Part shown: positions 45,555-57,445 of the stretch, piece after piece
Layout of the letters: each line of letters starts with the position of its first letter
Numbering within the stretch: position 1 is the stretch's first letter
Assembly: GCA_032871835.1 (NCBI GenBank)
Contig: CM065297.1
Coordinates: 17,343,098-17,407,097 of the forward strand
Direction: 5' to 3'
Source of the DNA: Dipteronia dyeriana
Taxonomy: Eukaryota; Streptophyta; Magnoliopsida; Sapindales; Sapindaceae
Length of the DNA: 64,000 nucleotides
Program-made: the position numbers and the translations under genes
Notes under the pieces: model-generated
What the model saw: the letters and a program-made list of their open reading frames with translations, nothing else
Databases searched by the model: none
Told to the model about the DNA's origin: nothing

Positions 45555-46420
45555 TGTTGACGTCGTTTTCTGGCTTATGCCAGAAAAGCCAACAAGGATT
45601 GGATCTTGGCTATTGATTCAAAGAGAAAGAGATGCAGAGAGAGTAACAAAGACAAGGTTTACGTGGTAAAACTTCGATGGTCGGAGAAACATCCACGGGT
45701 GGTTGAACGATCAACCAAGCCAAAATCCACTAAGAGAATAAGATGTTTTTACAAGCTCTCGATCTCTCTTTTTCTCTCTGGATTATTTTTGATTACTGTA
45801 TGCTATATTGCCTATATCCTTTTTAACCAGATTATGGGTCTATTTATATGCTTATAGAACCCTAATCTGCTTTGTACAAGTAATACAAGATATTTGTATT
45901 TAATTGTGATTTGGTTACTTGCTTGAGGTTGATTTGTCTTCTTTCCTGTTTCGGAGTCTCTTATGGAGATTGAGTGGGATTCTAGTAGTGTAGTTCAATT
46001 TGACTTGTTTCCTTACAAGAATGTAGTATTCGAAAAGAAATCAAGTTGTTTCCTGATTGGGGGACTCTTTTAACTTAAAGGTCCATTATTTGGGATTCCT
46101 TCATGACGGATATCTTTGCGTATTCAACGACTTAACCCGTATGATAAATTCTTATTCGAGTTGTATTTACTCCCGAGTAAGAATATTACTAGAAGGTCCC
46201 GAGTAGTGCCGTATGAGCCCGAGTGGAAGCGTTGTTTTAACCAGTCCCGAGTGTTGTTAACTGATCCTGAGTACGACTTTATTCAGTATATGCTTACTCG
46301 GGCTTGCTCCTCTTTAACGATGCCTTGTAGGATATTTCCCGGATGCCCATCTAAGCATACACCTGGCTATTTTTCCTTCCTGTCAATGACGTGTATGCTC
46401 GGTAAAATTTACATACAACA
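45555..46420 (-). repeat. 3' LTR (left copy), 866 bp
   Basis: From TGTTGACGTCG to TTACATACAACA. Same length as the right copy. On the plus strand each LTR contains an 83-codon open frame (45606-45857 here) that I regard as fortuitous. Confidence 0.95.
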
Positions 46421-46432
46421 ATACCCCCTTAA
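46421..46432 (-). other. polypurine tract
   Basis: On the minus strand TTAAGGGGGTAT directly precedes the 3' LTR, the position of the plus-strand primer in LTR elements. Confidence 0.75.
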
Positions 46433-46910
46433 AATATTTTTGCCGAGAAGACTTTATTTCGGGCAAGAATATTTTAATCATTTTGATTTTCTTTCGTCAG
46501 GAAAACCGTCTTGCCATAATGATGTATTTTAATGGTGACTCTGTAATTTCGATTTGCTTTGTCACGCAAGATCTTAAATGATAGCGACGTTTCAAAGCTT
46601 TGACGGTTGAGGGTTACTTCTTGTCTTGACACGTGTCCCTTGTCTCTTTGTTTTTCAATATTGTTTATGAGAAGTGACTTTTCCGATTCTCTAAACGCCG
46701 CCAACGTCATCTGGTTTCGTCATAAAACTTTTCTCGCTCTGAAATCCTAGGGTTTCGTGCTATCTTGCCTTTAAATCCTTCGTTGAGAGACTGTTGGTTT
46801 ATTCTAAAAAATCCAGCAGAAATCTCTTTAAACTCAAATTTCTTCATCCTGAAGTTCGTGATTCTCCGCTTTGAAGATCTTGCGTCAGTCTCAATTCAAG
46901 GTTAATTTCA
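46433..46910. other. spacer between 3' LTR and accessory ORF
   Basis: Holds the probable promoter and leader of the accessory ORF (plus strand), including CTTTAAATCC near 46771. No separate gene. Confidence 0.4.
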
Positions 46911-49786
46911 ATGGGGCCATCTTCCCGTCATCGTCTCTTTAAAATTGCTTTTGATGCATTAGAGCGTGGGAATTTTCAGTTAGTATCTTGCATTAGACAA
47001 TTACTGGGGGATATCCCAATAGATGAACCCCCATTTTTAGAGGTTGATGTTTCTGGGCTTCACCCCGACGTCACTTTCAGCCCCGTATCGAGTTCTCCAT
47101 CTAGTTCTGATTCTGATATTTCTGATCACAGGGTATTTTCTCGAAGGATGGGTAAACATCAAAGTACTAGCAAGGTATACAGGCACGGCTGGAGCAGCGT
47201 TCAGACTGGGGAACAAACTGTTAATGAAGGCGATGCTGGTGTACCCAGGGCGTCTCGCCTTTCGTTTTCTAACACTCACCCGAGTGGCTTTGATATCGAA
47301 CCGAATGTGGTCAGGCCAGCTGAGATAGAAAAATACCGATCCCGATTTGATTTGCCCGACTCAGTCACATTGGTTCCTGCAGGGAGTAGAGCCGTATGGA
47401 ATCCTCCTAAGGGGTTGATCACGGTTTACGGATCGATGCTTTGCTGCAGCGTCACACTTCCCCTTCAGCCTTTTATTGCCCGGTTTTTAGCTGAAGCAGG
47501 GATAGCCCCACCTCAGTTGGCCCCGAATAGTTATAAAGTCTTGATGTGTATGTGGCACATGTTCAGCCGAATGAACCTTTCGCCGCCTTCCCCGAATGAA
47601 ATCAGACATTTCTTTACGCTGAGGCAGGTTAGTAAAACGGGGACCTATTTTCTTGCGTCTACTCCTTCGGACAGTTGGGTCCCTAAAGAAGTGGAGGCTA
47701 ATCGGGGGGTCGAGGCTTTTGGAGGGGCTCTCGGGCTCGATGTCACTGTTCGATTTGGGGATTCCTGAATGGTGCTGAACGTTCCCTGCATCTTTTATTC
47801 CTCTGAAGCGTGGAATAAGAAAATAATTGATTATAACGATTCAGAACTGAGGAGGCTGGCCCGGGCTGCTATCCGCACTCTGGAAAAGAGAAGCAAGAGC
47901 TATGTTTTCAAAGGGGATGACTTGATCAAGCTTGACTTCTTTAAACAGGTTTCGGGCCATCGCAGGTGTTGTGAGTAACCCAGCGCCTTTTCTGCTGTGT
48001 TTCTTCATTTTTCCATTTCCTTTTCTAACTCTTTTTTTTTAGTGTTCGATACCGACGTTGTCTGCGATCTTCAGGCTCGTCAGGTGAAGGCAATTCTTCA
48101 AGCGAGTAGGAAGAAGGCTTCCCGTCAGGGTGATGAGGGTATTGTTCCACCCGAGCCTGATGAGGAAATTGATACTGCTGAGCAAATTCCCGAGTGCGTT
48201 GATTGGGGTGCTCAGCTTTCTGCTCAGAATCTCGTGGTTCGAGTGGCCAAGGTGAGCCGGTTGTGACACAACTGCCTGAAAATAGGGAGAGGCAGTGTGA
48301 GAATCCAAGTGAAGAGCCTGTTGGACTGTCTGAGGCTGGCAATGATGGTAACGTCTTGACAGATCAAATGTCTGTCATTGCCGAGCTTTTTGAGTCTTTT
48401 CGGGATGATTTGCTAGAAGATCCTGCTGCTGATCTCTTCCACCGTTCTCGGGGTGAGAAGCAAAAGGCAGTTAGTTCGCCTCCTTGTCCTCTCAAAGTTC
48501 CTCAGGTAGTCATATTTATTGACTCCAACGACGAAGATATTACGGATGAGATTGCCCCGAGTGTGGGTGCTGGAGTATCGGCAGATGCAGTCCCTTCAAG
48601 TCCAAGTAGGGCCTCTTTTACCCCCGAGGTTGGAGATATGGGGGCCGAACCTTCGGGGGTTCCCTCTCCATCACTAGAGCCAAATATAGCTTCTCCTGTT
48701 CCCGAGTCTAGAAATCTGGGAACTCAACCCTCGGGGGTTCCCTTATCCCTTTCTCCAAAGGATATGCTCCAAGAGATGTCCTCTGGTCGGGCGTATATCG
48801 GAGAAGACCACTGGAGTGGCTTTAGAGATGGTTCACTGCCCGAACGTCTCCAAAACGTTTTCAACGGTGCATCTTATGTAAGTTTAGCTAACTCTGACTC
48901 CTTTACTGTTTTGCCTTTGTTGGATTTCTAAGTATATTCTTTTACAGATGGTGGTCGAATTTGCTGAGCTTGTTCAGATGCAGCAATGTCAGGCTGATCG
49001 GATAAAGCGTCTAGAGGCTCAGCTGAAGGCGAGTGAGGAGGGTCATGCTCGAGCTGAGCAGGCTTACCAGCAGGAGGTTAGTTCCGTGCAGATATTTATC
49101 GACAATTGTCTGGCTAAACAGGTTGAAGCTGAAGACAAGGCATCTTTGGTAAAGGAGAAGGTTGCATCGCTTCAAAACCTTTTTTCTTTTACTGAAGAGT
49201 CTATGCTCAAGGCCGAGTAGGTGAAGTCGACGTATGTCCAAAAAATTGAAGATTTGGAGCGCCAAGTACTGACAGTTGAATCCCTTTCCCGAGAGGCCAG
49301 GTTAGAGCTGAAAGTCTATGGGGTGGATCGTTTTAAAAGATCCCCTGCTTACAATGCCTACTTCTTCAGGAATTTAAACGTGGGCTAGTTTCGGCCAACG
49401 AATTCTTCAAAGTGAAGAGTAGGGCAATCGAGAAGGCCCGTGCTAACTGGGAGCTGTCAATCAAACACCATGTGGACCGGTCCTTGGAATCTCTTCGGAT
49501 TCAGATGAAAGAATGGAGAGCCTACTGCCGTAGTCAAGGCAAGGAGCCCCATCCTATGCATTTAGAGATTCCGTCCGAGCACTCTCTCTCGACCTTTTAC
49601 GGGAGTCGAGAGTCTGTCGAGGGTGTAATCCCGGATGTCGGGCCAACCCCGGGTATTGATTACTGCCAGTGGAGGGATGATATTGTTGATGATTTCACTT
49701 GGCCGTCTGATGAGAGCCTACTTCGTGAATACGAGATGGTGCCAGACCCAAGTATTGGCAAAGGCTCGAAATCCTCGCAACCTTGA
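46911..49786 (+). pseudogene. antisense accessory ORF of the Tat element (PF04195-like), copy 3
   Basis: The best copy of this family here, running opposite to gag-pol. The start MGPSSRHRLFKIAFDALERG is followed by a serine/acid-rich linker and the core at 47310-47560 (YRSRFDLPDSVTLVPAGSRA, VYGSMLCCSVTLPLQPFIAR, LAPNSYKVLMCMWHMFSRMN), as in 'putative gypsy type transposon' proteins. A TGA at 47766-47768 is followed in frame by MVLNVPCIFYSSEAWNKK. Probable introns are at about 47971-48042 and 48877-48947 (GTAAGT, TTTTACAG), and a frameshift lies near 48230. A long coiled coil follows (48948-49340: RIKRLEAQLKASEEGHARAE), then a C-terminal part ending WPSDESLLREYEMVPD. Its function in the element is unknown; such ORFs in Tat relatives may be expressed separately from an antisense promoter. 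Confidence 0.82.
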
Positions 49787-49931
49787 TTTTGTAGATTTGT
49801 AGGAGATTCTAATAGATTCTTTATTTTTTACTTGTGTAAAAAATAATTTATTTGAACTGTAACCATCCTTTTTAAGAGCAATAGAATACGATTTTCTAAG
49901 TTGAATGGTTTCAGTCTTTATTTTTGTTGCC

Positions 49932-50291
49932 GGAGGTTGTATTAAACTGGCTGGTGATCGGATAACTTAACCGAGTATCTTATTAAACCGATTATCCGAA
50001 TAACTTTGATTGCCAAGTATCTTAGTAAACTGGCTGTTGGTCGGGTAATTTAACCGAGTATCTTATTAAACCGGTTGTTACCCGAAAAACTTCAATTGCC
50101 AAGTATCTTATTAAACTGGCTGGTGGTCGGGTAACTTAACTGAGTATCTTATTAAACCGGTTGTTACCCGAAAAACTTCAATTACCAAGTATCTTATTAA
50201 ACCGGTTGGTGGTCGTGTAACTTAACCGAGTATCTTATTAAACCGGTTGTTACCTGAATAACTTCAATTGCCAAGTATCTTATTAAACTAG
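49932..50291 (+). repeat. ~86-bp tandem repeat in the Tat untranslated region
   Basis: About four units, each made of two similar halves. One half begins GTATCTTATTAAACCGGTTG and has TTACCCGAAAAACTTCAATT; the other begins GTATCTTATTAAACTGGCTG and has GTCGGGTAACTTAACCGA. It lies between the accessory ORF and integrase. Tandem arrays in this region of Tat/Ogre elements are known to seed genomic satellites. Confidence 0.9.
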
Positions 50292-50973
50292 CTTCTTTAT
50301 TATTAACCGAGTCATCTTGAAACAGAAAAGTTTGCACTTGTTTCATACCCGGTTGCTACCCGAACGTTATATCAAGGCTCACCATGATTATGCGTTCGAG
50401 TCCTTACACAATACCAAGGACGTCTCCCTAGTTTTTATGCTCAAGGGTTTGCCGAATCGTTGAGCTCTTTTTTTTAAAAAAAAAAAGTTGCTTCAACACA
50501 GCTACGCATTTCAGCGGAATTTCTCCCGATAGCGTCCCGAGGAATTTTCTAGTCTAGTGCATCGGGTTTGCCTTTTTCCGAAGGTCATTTTGACCCTGCT
50601 CGGTTGGCATGCTCCTACGAGCTTCTCCGCCCTTTCGGGATTTGATGGTCCCGAGAATTCTATTTGCATGTTCTTATTATCATGCTCTTCTTCCATTTCT
50701 TATTGTCATATGCATTTTGGAAATCTTGAGCTGGGTGCTTTCCTTTTGGAAATTCCTAATTTTATTTATTACTGCGAAAAATCAACAAAGATTAATATTA
50801 CAGTTTTAATATTTATTCTGACTAATACTGTCCTGACTAGAAAAAGAATAAAATATTTAATATAAATATATATTTTAGGAATAGAAAATCTTCAGATATT
50901 GGGCATTGCACGGTCGGGGTAACAGCCCTCCATTGGGTCGAGCAATCCAATAAGCTCCATGGCCAGCTATCCC
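50292..50973. other. non-coding interior of the Tat element
   Basis: Contains CCGAGTAT-like echoes of the repeat and a block (50355-50660) shared with the old copy at 29220-29400. No open frame of interest. Confidence 0.45.
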
Positions 50974-53086
50974 CTAGATCTTGTATGGACCTTCCCATTT
51001 GTCAACCAGGGACCCCGCGACTCTATTCTTTGTGTTCAGTGACATCTTCCTGAGCACCAGGTCTCCAAAATGAAATCTTCTGATCCGAACATGAGAGTTG
51101 TAGTGGTGTGCCACTCTTTGTGGAAAAGCTGTATTTCTTATTCGTGACTTTTCCCTTTTTTCTTCCAGCTCATCCAAAATTTGTAGCAGTGTATCAATGT
51201 TTTGTTCTTCATCGTATAGCCTGACCCGTGGGGACGCATACGATGTTTCTATGGGGATGACAGCTTCTGTTCCGAATGCTAGGCTGAACAGAGTTTCTCC
51301 TGTTGAAGTCCTTGCTGTCGTCCGATATGCCCACAATACTTCACGAAACTTTTCAACCCTGCTTCCTTTTTTGTCATCTAATTTCGCTTTGATAGTGTGC
51401 TTGATAATTTTATTTACTGCTTCTACTTGCCCGTTTGTTTATGGATGAGCTGGTGTTGCATAGTAGTTAGCAATATGATACTTCTCGAACAATTGTCTGA
51501 ACCTTTGGTCATCGAACTGAGTGCCATTGTCGGTGATTATAGTGTCCGGAATTCCAAACCTGTAAATTATGTTTTTCTTTACAAAATTTGTGGTGTTGGC
51601 TTCCGTGATATGCACCAACGCTTCAGCTTCAGCCCATTTTATGAAATAATCGACAGCTACTATAGCGTGCTTCGCTCCACCCCCTGTCCCAGCTGGCATT
51701 GGCCCGATCAGGTCTAGGCCCCACATGACGAATGGCCACGGGGCAGTGAGATTTCTGAGCTTTTCTAGGGGTTGTCGGATATTGTTGGCAATTCTTTGAC
51801 AGGTATTGCAACTTTTCGACCATTGTTGTGCATCTGAGAAAAGTGTAGGCCAATAATAGCCTTGCCTGAGTACCTTATGCGCCAGACTTCTACCCCCAGT
51901 GTGGTTCCCGCAAACTCCTCCGTGGATCTCTTGAAGTACTCGATGTGCATATTCTTCCGGTATACATCTTTGGAGAGCTCGAGAAAACCCCATTCTGTAT
52001 AATTCACCTCCGATCATGGTGTACCTAGTCGATCGATACCTGATACGCTTTGCTAATACCGGATCTTCTGGGAGTATGCCTTCTTCCAGGAACCTTCTCA
52101 GCTGAACCATCCAACCGTCTTGCGGTGTTCGGATTTCTGAAATTTCTAAATGCTTAAGTTCAGCCGTACTCGGTTTAAGGAGGTGTGCAACTGGAATGGT
52201 TTTTGGTCTGATTGAGGTTGTTGCTGATGCTAATTTAGATAAAGCGTCTGCCTTTTCATTTTCTTCTCTGGGGATCTGAGCGATCTTGTATTCTTTAAAT
52301 TTTTGGAGGAGCTGTTTTACGATGACACGGTAGGCGACCATTCCTTCATCTTTAGCCTGGTATTCATCCATAACCTGGTTGACAACCACCTGTGAATCGC
52401 TGAATATCTCCACTTCATCTGCCCCAAGAGCTATGCAGACTCTGAGTCCAGCTAACAATGCCTCGTATTCGGCCTGATTATTGGTTGCTTTAAAATCAAA
52501 TCTCATGGCACATTCGACATCATCTCCTTCTTGGGTGCGAACTACGATCCCTGCCCCGCTGCCATGAGTGTTTGAAGAACCATCAACATATAATTTCCAT
52601 GGGAAATTTTTATCCAACAGTCTTTTTGCTTCTAGGTTCGGTTCTGTGAACTCGGCTATGAAGTCTGCCACCGCTTGTCCTTTGAGGGAAGTTCTGGGGA
52701 CATAGTGAATATCGAATTCACTCAATTCGATTGCCCATTTAGTAAGTCTTCCCGATATCTCTTGTTTTTGTAAGATTTGTCTTAATGGGCAATTGGTGAG
52801 AACCTGGATCGTATGAGCCTGAAAGTATGGTCTCAGCTTTTTTGCTGCTGAAACCAATGCTAAGGCTATCTTCTCTGCCTGTGAGTATCTGGTCTCGGCA
52901 GGTAGGAGTGCCTTGCTTGTATAATACACTGGTTTCCGCAGTCCATCTTCTGTCCTGACTAGAACTGAACATGCTGCGAGCTCGGTTATTGATAGATACA
53001 GTTGAAGTATTTCCCCTTTTTATGGTTTTGAGAGGATGAGAGCTTGCCCCAAGTATTCTTTTATTTTTAAGAATGCCTACTCGCAC
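50974..53086 (-). pseudogene. Tat pol, C-terminal part: RNase H, second RNase H, integrase
   Basis: The long open stretch 52929-51439 starts inside the RNase H (YYTSKALLPAETRYSQAEKI). The second, archaeal-type RNase H follows, with LYVDGSSNTHGSGAGIVV, NNQAEYEALLAGLRVC and ENEKADALSKLAS. The integrase zinc domain (HGGVCGNHTGGRS, CNTCQRI) precedes the catalytic core with WGLDLIGPMPAGTGGG and IITDNGTQFDD. A TAA at 51436-51438 interrupts the frame just before the third catalytic residue, and coding resumes to 50974 with WAYRTTARTSTGETLFSLAF and WEGPYKI. Upstream of 52929 there are further stops (for example near 53024 and 53085). The double RNase H supports the Tat assignment. Confidence 0.9.
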
Positions 53087-54036
53087 TCTTTATTCCACTC
53101 CACGCCTGTCCCTTTTTTGATTACTTTGTAGAAAGGCACGCACCTGTCTGTAGCCTTTGAGATGAATCTTCCCAAGGATGCTAAACACCCTGTTAAGCGC
53201 TGTACCTCTTTCAATATTTTAGGTGAAGTCATTTGTTGCAAAGCCTTGATCTTCTCTGAAATAACTTCTATTCCTCTTTGATGGACTTGAAAACCCAAGA
53301 ATCTTCCCGAGTGGACTCCGAATAAACATTTGCTTGGGTTTAATTTCATCTGATATCTTCTTAATACATCAAATGTCTCTCTGAGGTCGCGGGCATGGTC
53401 ATCTGCTGAGACGCTTTTAGTTAACATGCCATCAATGTACACTTCCATGTTCCTTCCTATTTGCCGAGTGAAGATCTTGTTGACCAACCTTTGGTACGTG
53501 GCCCCTGCATTTTTTAAACCGAAAGGCATTACTGTGTAGCAATATAAACCCTGATCCGTTGTGAAAGCTGTTTTTTCTTCATCAGCTTTGTTCATCCGGA
53601 TCTGATTGTATCCCGAGTAAGCATCCATGAAGTTGAGTAATTCATGACCTGCTGTGGCATCCATCAGCTGATCTATTCTTGGGAGTGGGAAGCTGTCCTT
53701 TGGACATGCCTTGTTTAGATCCGTGAAATCTACGCACATCCTCCATTGTCCATTTTTCTTCTGGACAAGAACTACATTGGTGACCCACTAGAGGTAGCTG
53801 ACTTCTCTGATTGATCTCGTTGCTAGTAGCTTTTCTACCTCTTATTTGATTGCTTGACTTCTTTCAGGATTGAACGATCTTCTCTTTTGTACTACCGGTT
53901 TGGCATTCGGGCTATCTGCTAGGTGGTGGGATATTATTCGGGCATCTATTCTGATCATATCTTCATGACTCCAGGCGAATACATCTTTGTATTCTCTGAG
54001 CAAATCGGTCAACTCTCGCTTGATGTTTTCTTCCAA
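53077..54036 (-). pseudogene. Tat reverse transcriptase, with altered active site
   Basis: 53739-53077 contains the RT core: CVDFTDLNKACPKDSFPLPR, MDAYSGYNQIRM, AFTTDQGLYCYTVMPFGLKN and the active-site box VYIDGMLTKS at about 53428-53442. Ty3 reverse transcriptases normally have two consecutive aspartates there. In this copy the second is glycine (GGC codon at 53428-53430), so the polymerase should be inactive. The preceding linker (54036-53842) has FAWSHEDMIRIDARIISHHL, and stops lie at about 53840 and 53790. Confidence 0.9.
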
Positions 54037-54072
54037 GTTGGCCCCGATCTTGACTTTCCTGTCCGGTTTGTC

Positions 54073-54735
54073 TTATTCGAGTAGTATTTCGACCACTTCT
54101 GTCTTGAATTCATTCGAGCCCTCCCATGGATCTAGTTTGAATGACAAGGATTCTTCACTCTCATTTGTCTGCATTAGGGTGCACACTTGTTCGGCATCAT
54201 GCTTGTCTCTGTATACCGACAGGTTTGCTTTTCGGGCCATCTCTTGGGATCCCTTGACTATCCCAACCCCTTGTTCTGTTGGGAACTTGATCATTAATGC
54301 GTAAGTGGCAGTCACGGCTCTTGTTTTATTCAGGAATGGCCGTCCTAAGAACGCATTATACGGCCAATTATCCAAATCAACTACCACGAAGTCGAGCAGG
54401 ACAGTCCTCTGGCATGGTGCCGTTCCGATCTTTACAGGTAATTTGGTCGTCCCGAGAGACCTGACTTCTATTCCCCCAAATCCTCTTAATGGAGTATGGA
54501 AAGACTGTAAATCTTTACGGTCCAATCTTAGCTGGTCGTATACGGCCACGCTTAAGATGTCTGCTGAACTTCCATTATCTATTAAAATTCTCCGGACTTC
54601 CTCATGGCCAATCCGGGCATTTATAACCAAAGCGTCATTAGGTCGAACATCGACGCCGTGGGAATCTGCCTCTGTAAAGACTATCTGGTCCCATCCTTCC
54701 TTTACCCTCTTTGGGTCTGGTTCAATCGAATTCAC
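54073..54735 (-). pseudogene. Tat aspartic protease
   Basis: Open for 220 codons. The retropepsin active site is ILIDNGSSADILS, where the third residue of the usual D-T/S-G box is asparagine (DNG), a common state in Tat-type proteases. The flap side GFGGIEVRSLGTTKLP and the segment NAFLGRPFLNKTRAV fit the fold. Processes the Gag-Pol polyprotein in related elements. Confidence 0.85.
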
Positions 54736-54755
54736 GTCAAAGTTATTCCTGGCTT

Positions 54756-56532
54756 CTACTGCTTCTCAGACTTCCGAGTTCGTTCTCGGTTGCTCCTCCC
54801 AGTAGAAGGTCCTCCGAAGATTGTATGTATTACTTGATTGGCTTCTGGGCTGGCTCTTCTGTTTTTACCAGGGTTGTGATCAGCCTTGGCTTTCTTGATT
54901 TCCGATCTCTCGTCTTTTTTTAAGACTACATCCCACAGGTGCCCTTCCCGAATAAGGGTTTCTATATAATCTCTAAGCTGAAAACACTTCGAAGTTTCAT
55001 GCCCGGTCTCTTTATGAAACCAGCAATACTTGGTTGTATCTCTCTGTACGAACTGTGACGGTCGCCTCGGTTCCTGTACCATATTCTTTTCTTCTAGGAT
55101 GGCTAGAATTTCTTCTTGTTTCTTCCTAAGAGGGGTGTAATTGGTATATCTGCCGCGGTATTTCTCTGTGGACCGTTCGGCGTTGCGCCCGTTACCCCCA
55201 TCCTTATTTTTCTCCTTGCTGTTCCCTTTCTGTTTTTCTTTTTGATTCTGCCCCTTGGATTCGGTATTTCTCTGTTCAGGCTTTCCTCCATGCATATAGC
55301 TTCCTCCTGTAGCTAACTCTTTTTCCTCAACTAGAGCGTATCCTCCCGCCATATCCATCATGTCGGCATACCTTGTCAGTCGTGCTCTTCTCAAATCGAA
55401 AGACAATTGTCCATTCTGCAAGTTATTGGTGAAGGCAGCAATAATGGCTTCATCATTAGAGCTGACAATCTCTGATGCTGCTTGGCCAAACCGGCCCAAG
55501 TATTTTTTTAATGACTCGTCCTTCCCCTGTTTTATTTGAGAGAGGTAGGCCACCGACTTCTTTCTGTGAACGTTGCTCAGGAATTGCCTTGAGAAGCTCC
55601 TGCTCAACTCGCTGAAATTTTTTATACTTGCCGGAGGTAGTCTTCCGAACCATCTTGAGCCTGTGTTCCCTAGTGTTTGTGGAAAGTTGAGACACAACAG
55701 GGGGTCACTGCGGGCATATTAAGCCATGGCACTTTTATAGCGTCTAACGTGCTCCTTTGGATCTGTATCTTTTTTGAATTGTTCCACATGCGGCATCCTG
55801 AATCTTTCTGGGAAAGGGGTCCACAAAATTTCCCTGGTAAATGGACTGTCGGAGTAATCGTCGGATAGATCGTTGTAACCGTAACGTTTGACAAGTGCCT
55901 CCATCTGTCGCCTATTATTCTCTCCTTCTCGGGGTTAGGCTCTGGATTGTAATATCTCTGTCCTCTATCGGGCTTCCTTGAAGGTTGAACCGTTGGGTGA
56001 CTGTCATTTTTTCCTCAGATTCTTCACTCTGATACCGGACCCCTCGTGTGACTCCATGAGGACGTTTACGATGGTGTTGATCACTGTCTTCCGATGATGA
56101 TCGTCCTCTGCGCCGATCGTATTTACGATGTCTGACACGTACTGTTTGATTGCGATCCAGCTTTTGGTGATTCTCCTCCTCTAGTGTTTTCTGTCCAGCC
56201 GGATTGATTGGGGAAGAGTTCCTTCTGGTTTCTGGCATAGTTATTCCTGGTCCTACCACCATTAAACGGAGCCTCGTGGGAGGAGGATTAGGAGTATTCG
56301 CTCCTGCGGCCAGTAGGTCAATCCCTTCCTTTGCTGCGTCCGTCACAAATTGCTGCAGGGCATCTTGGAAATGCAGCGTAAGATCTCTGCTGGTTGGAGG
56401 AACTTGCTTGATCCCTGCCAGGTGCGCAGGTTGGTTTTCTGTGTTTGCTGTAGGATTTTGTAACGTATTGCCAGTATGGAAGTCGCTTGGTGATCTTTGG
56501 TCATTCCCTGAACTACTTCTGCTTCCAGCCAT
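54756..56532 (-). pseudogene. Tat gag
   Basis: The start at 56532 (MAGSRSSSGNDQRSPSDFHT) is 30 bp from the primer site. The N-terminal part (to 55915) is low complexity with RRRGRSSSEDSDQHHRKRPH. A stop near 55915 and a shift near 55700 split it. The capsid-like region (55904-55380) has FPERFRMPHVEQFKKDTDPK, SELSRSFSRQFLSNVHRKKS and KYLGRFGQAASEIVSS. A zinc-finger-like motif, CWFHKETGHETSKC (C-H-H-C), is near 55020. The protein forms the particle that packages element RNA. Confidence 0.85.
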
Positions 56533-56560
56533 TGCTTTCTAACAAGTTCGGTGGTTCAGC

Positions 56561-56578
56561 CCCTTCTTCTAGCGCCAA
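56561..56578 (-). other. primer-binding site of the Tat element
   Basis: On the minus strand TTGGCGCTAGAAGAAGGG begins two bases after the 5' LTR. The TTGGCGC start is typical of Tat-type primer sites; the exact tRNA was not determined. Confidence 0.65.
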
Positions 56579-56579
56579 T

Positions 56580-57445
56580 TGTTGACGTCGTTTTCTGGCT
56601 TATGCTAGAAAAGCCAACAAGGACTGGATCTTGGCTATTGATTCAAAGAGAAAGAGATGCAGAGAGAGTAACAAAGACAAGGTTTACGTGGTAAAACTCC
56701 GATGGTCGGAGAAACATCCACGGGTGGTTGAAAGATCAACCAAGCCAAAATCCACTAAGAGAATAAGATGTTTTTACAAGCTCTCGATCTCCCTTTTTCT
56801 CTTTGGATTATTTTTTATTACTGTATGCTATATTGCCTATATCCTTTTTAACCAGATTATGGGTCTATTTATATGCTTATAGAACCCTAATTTGCTTTGT
56901 ACAAGTAATACAAGATATTTGTATTTAATTGTGATTTGGTTACTTGCTTGAGGTTGATTTGTCTTCTTTCCTGTTTCGGAGTCTCTTATGGAGATTGAGT
57001 GGGATTCTAGTAGTGTAGTTCAATTTGACTTGTTTCCTTATAAGAATGTAGTATTCGAAAAGAAATCAAGTTGTTTCCTGATTGGGGGACTCTTTTAACT
57101 TAAAGGTCCATTATTTGGGATTCCTTCATGACGGATATCTTTGCGTATTCAACGACTTAACCCGTATGATAAATTCTTATTCGAGTTGTATTTACTCTCG
57201 AGTAAGAATAATACTAGAAGGTCCCGAGTAGTGTCGTATGAGTCCGAGTGGAAACGTTGTTTTAACCAGTCCCGAGTGTTGTTAACTGATCCTGAGTAGG
57301 ACTTTATTCAGTATATGCTTACTCGGGCTTGCTCCTCTTTAACGATGCCTTGTAGGATATTTCCCGGATGCCCATCTAAGCATACACCTGGCTATTTTTC
57401 CTTCTTGTCAATGACGTGTATGCTCGGTAAAATTTACATGCAACA
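56580..57445 (-). repeat. 5' LTR (right copy), 866 bp
   Basis: From TGTTGACGTCG to TTACATGCAACA, followed by the ACTTT duplication. No length difference from the left copy. Confidence 0.95.

Larger units (their letters stand above)
45555..57445 (-). mobile_element. young Tat/Retand-type Ty3 retrotransposon, TSD ACTTT
   Basis: The element is 11,891 bp. Two 866-bp LTRs start TGTTGACGTCG and end CAACA; the flanks are ACTTT at 45550-45554 and 57446-57450. The gag, protease, RT, RNase H, second RNase H and integrase order is on the minus strand. The dual RNase H and an antisense accessory ORF between the polymerase genes and the 3' LTR are marks of the Tat lineage. My hand comparison found about 17 differences between the LTRs (about 2%), mostly C/T transitions, so the insertion is recent. 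Stops in gag-pol and a changed RT active site make this copy non-autonomous. Confidence 0.95.

Noticed and set aside
45606..45857. 83-codon open frame with a hydrophobic C-terminus, repeated at 56631-56882
   Set aside because: Both copies are inside the LTRs. Duplication follows from LTR identity, not from gene conservation.
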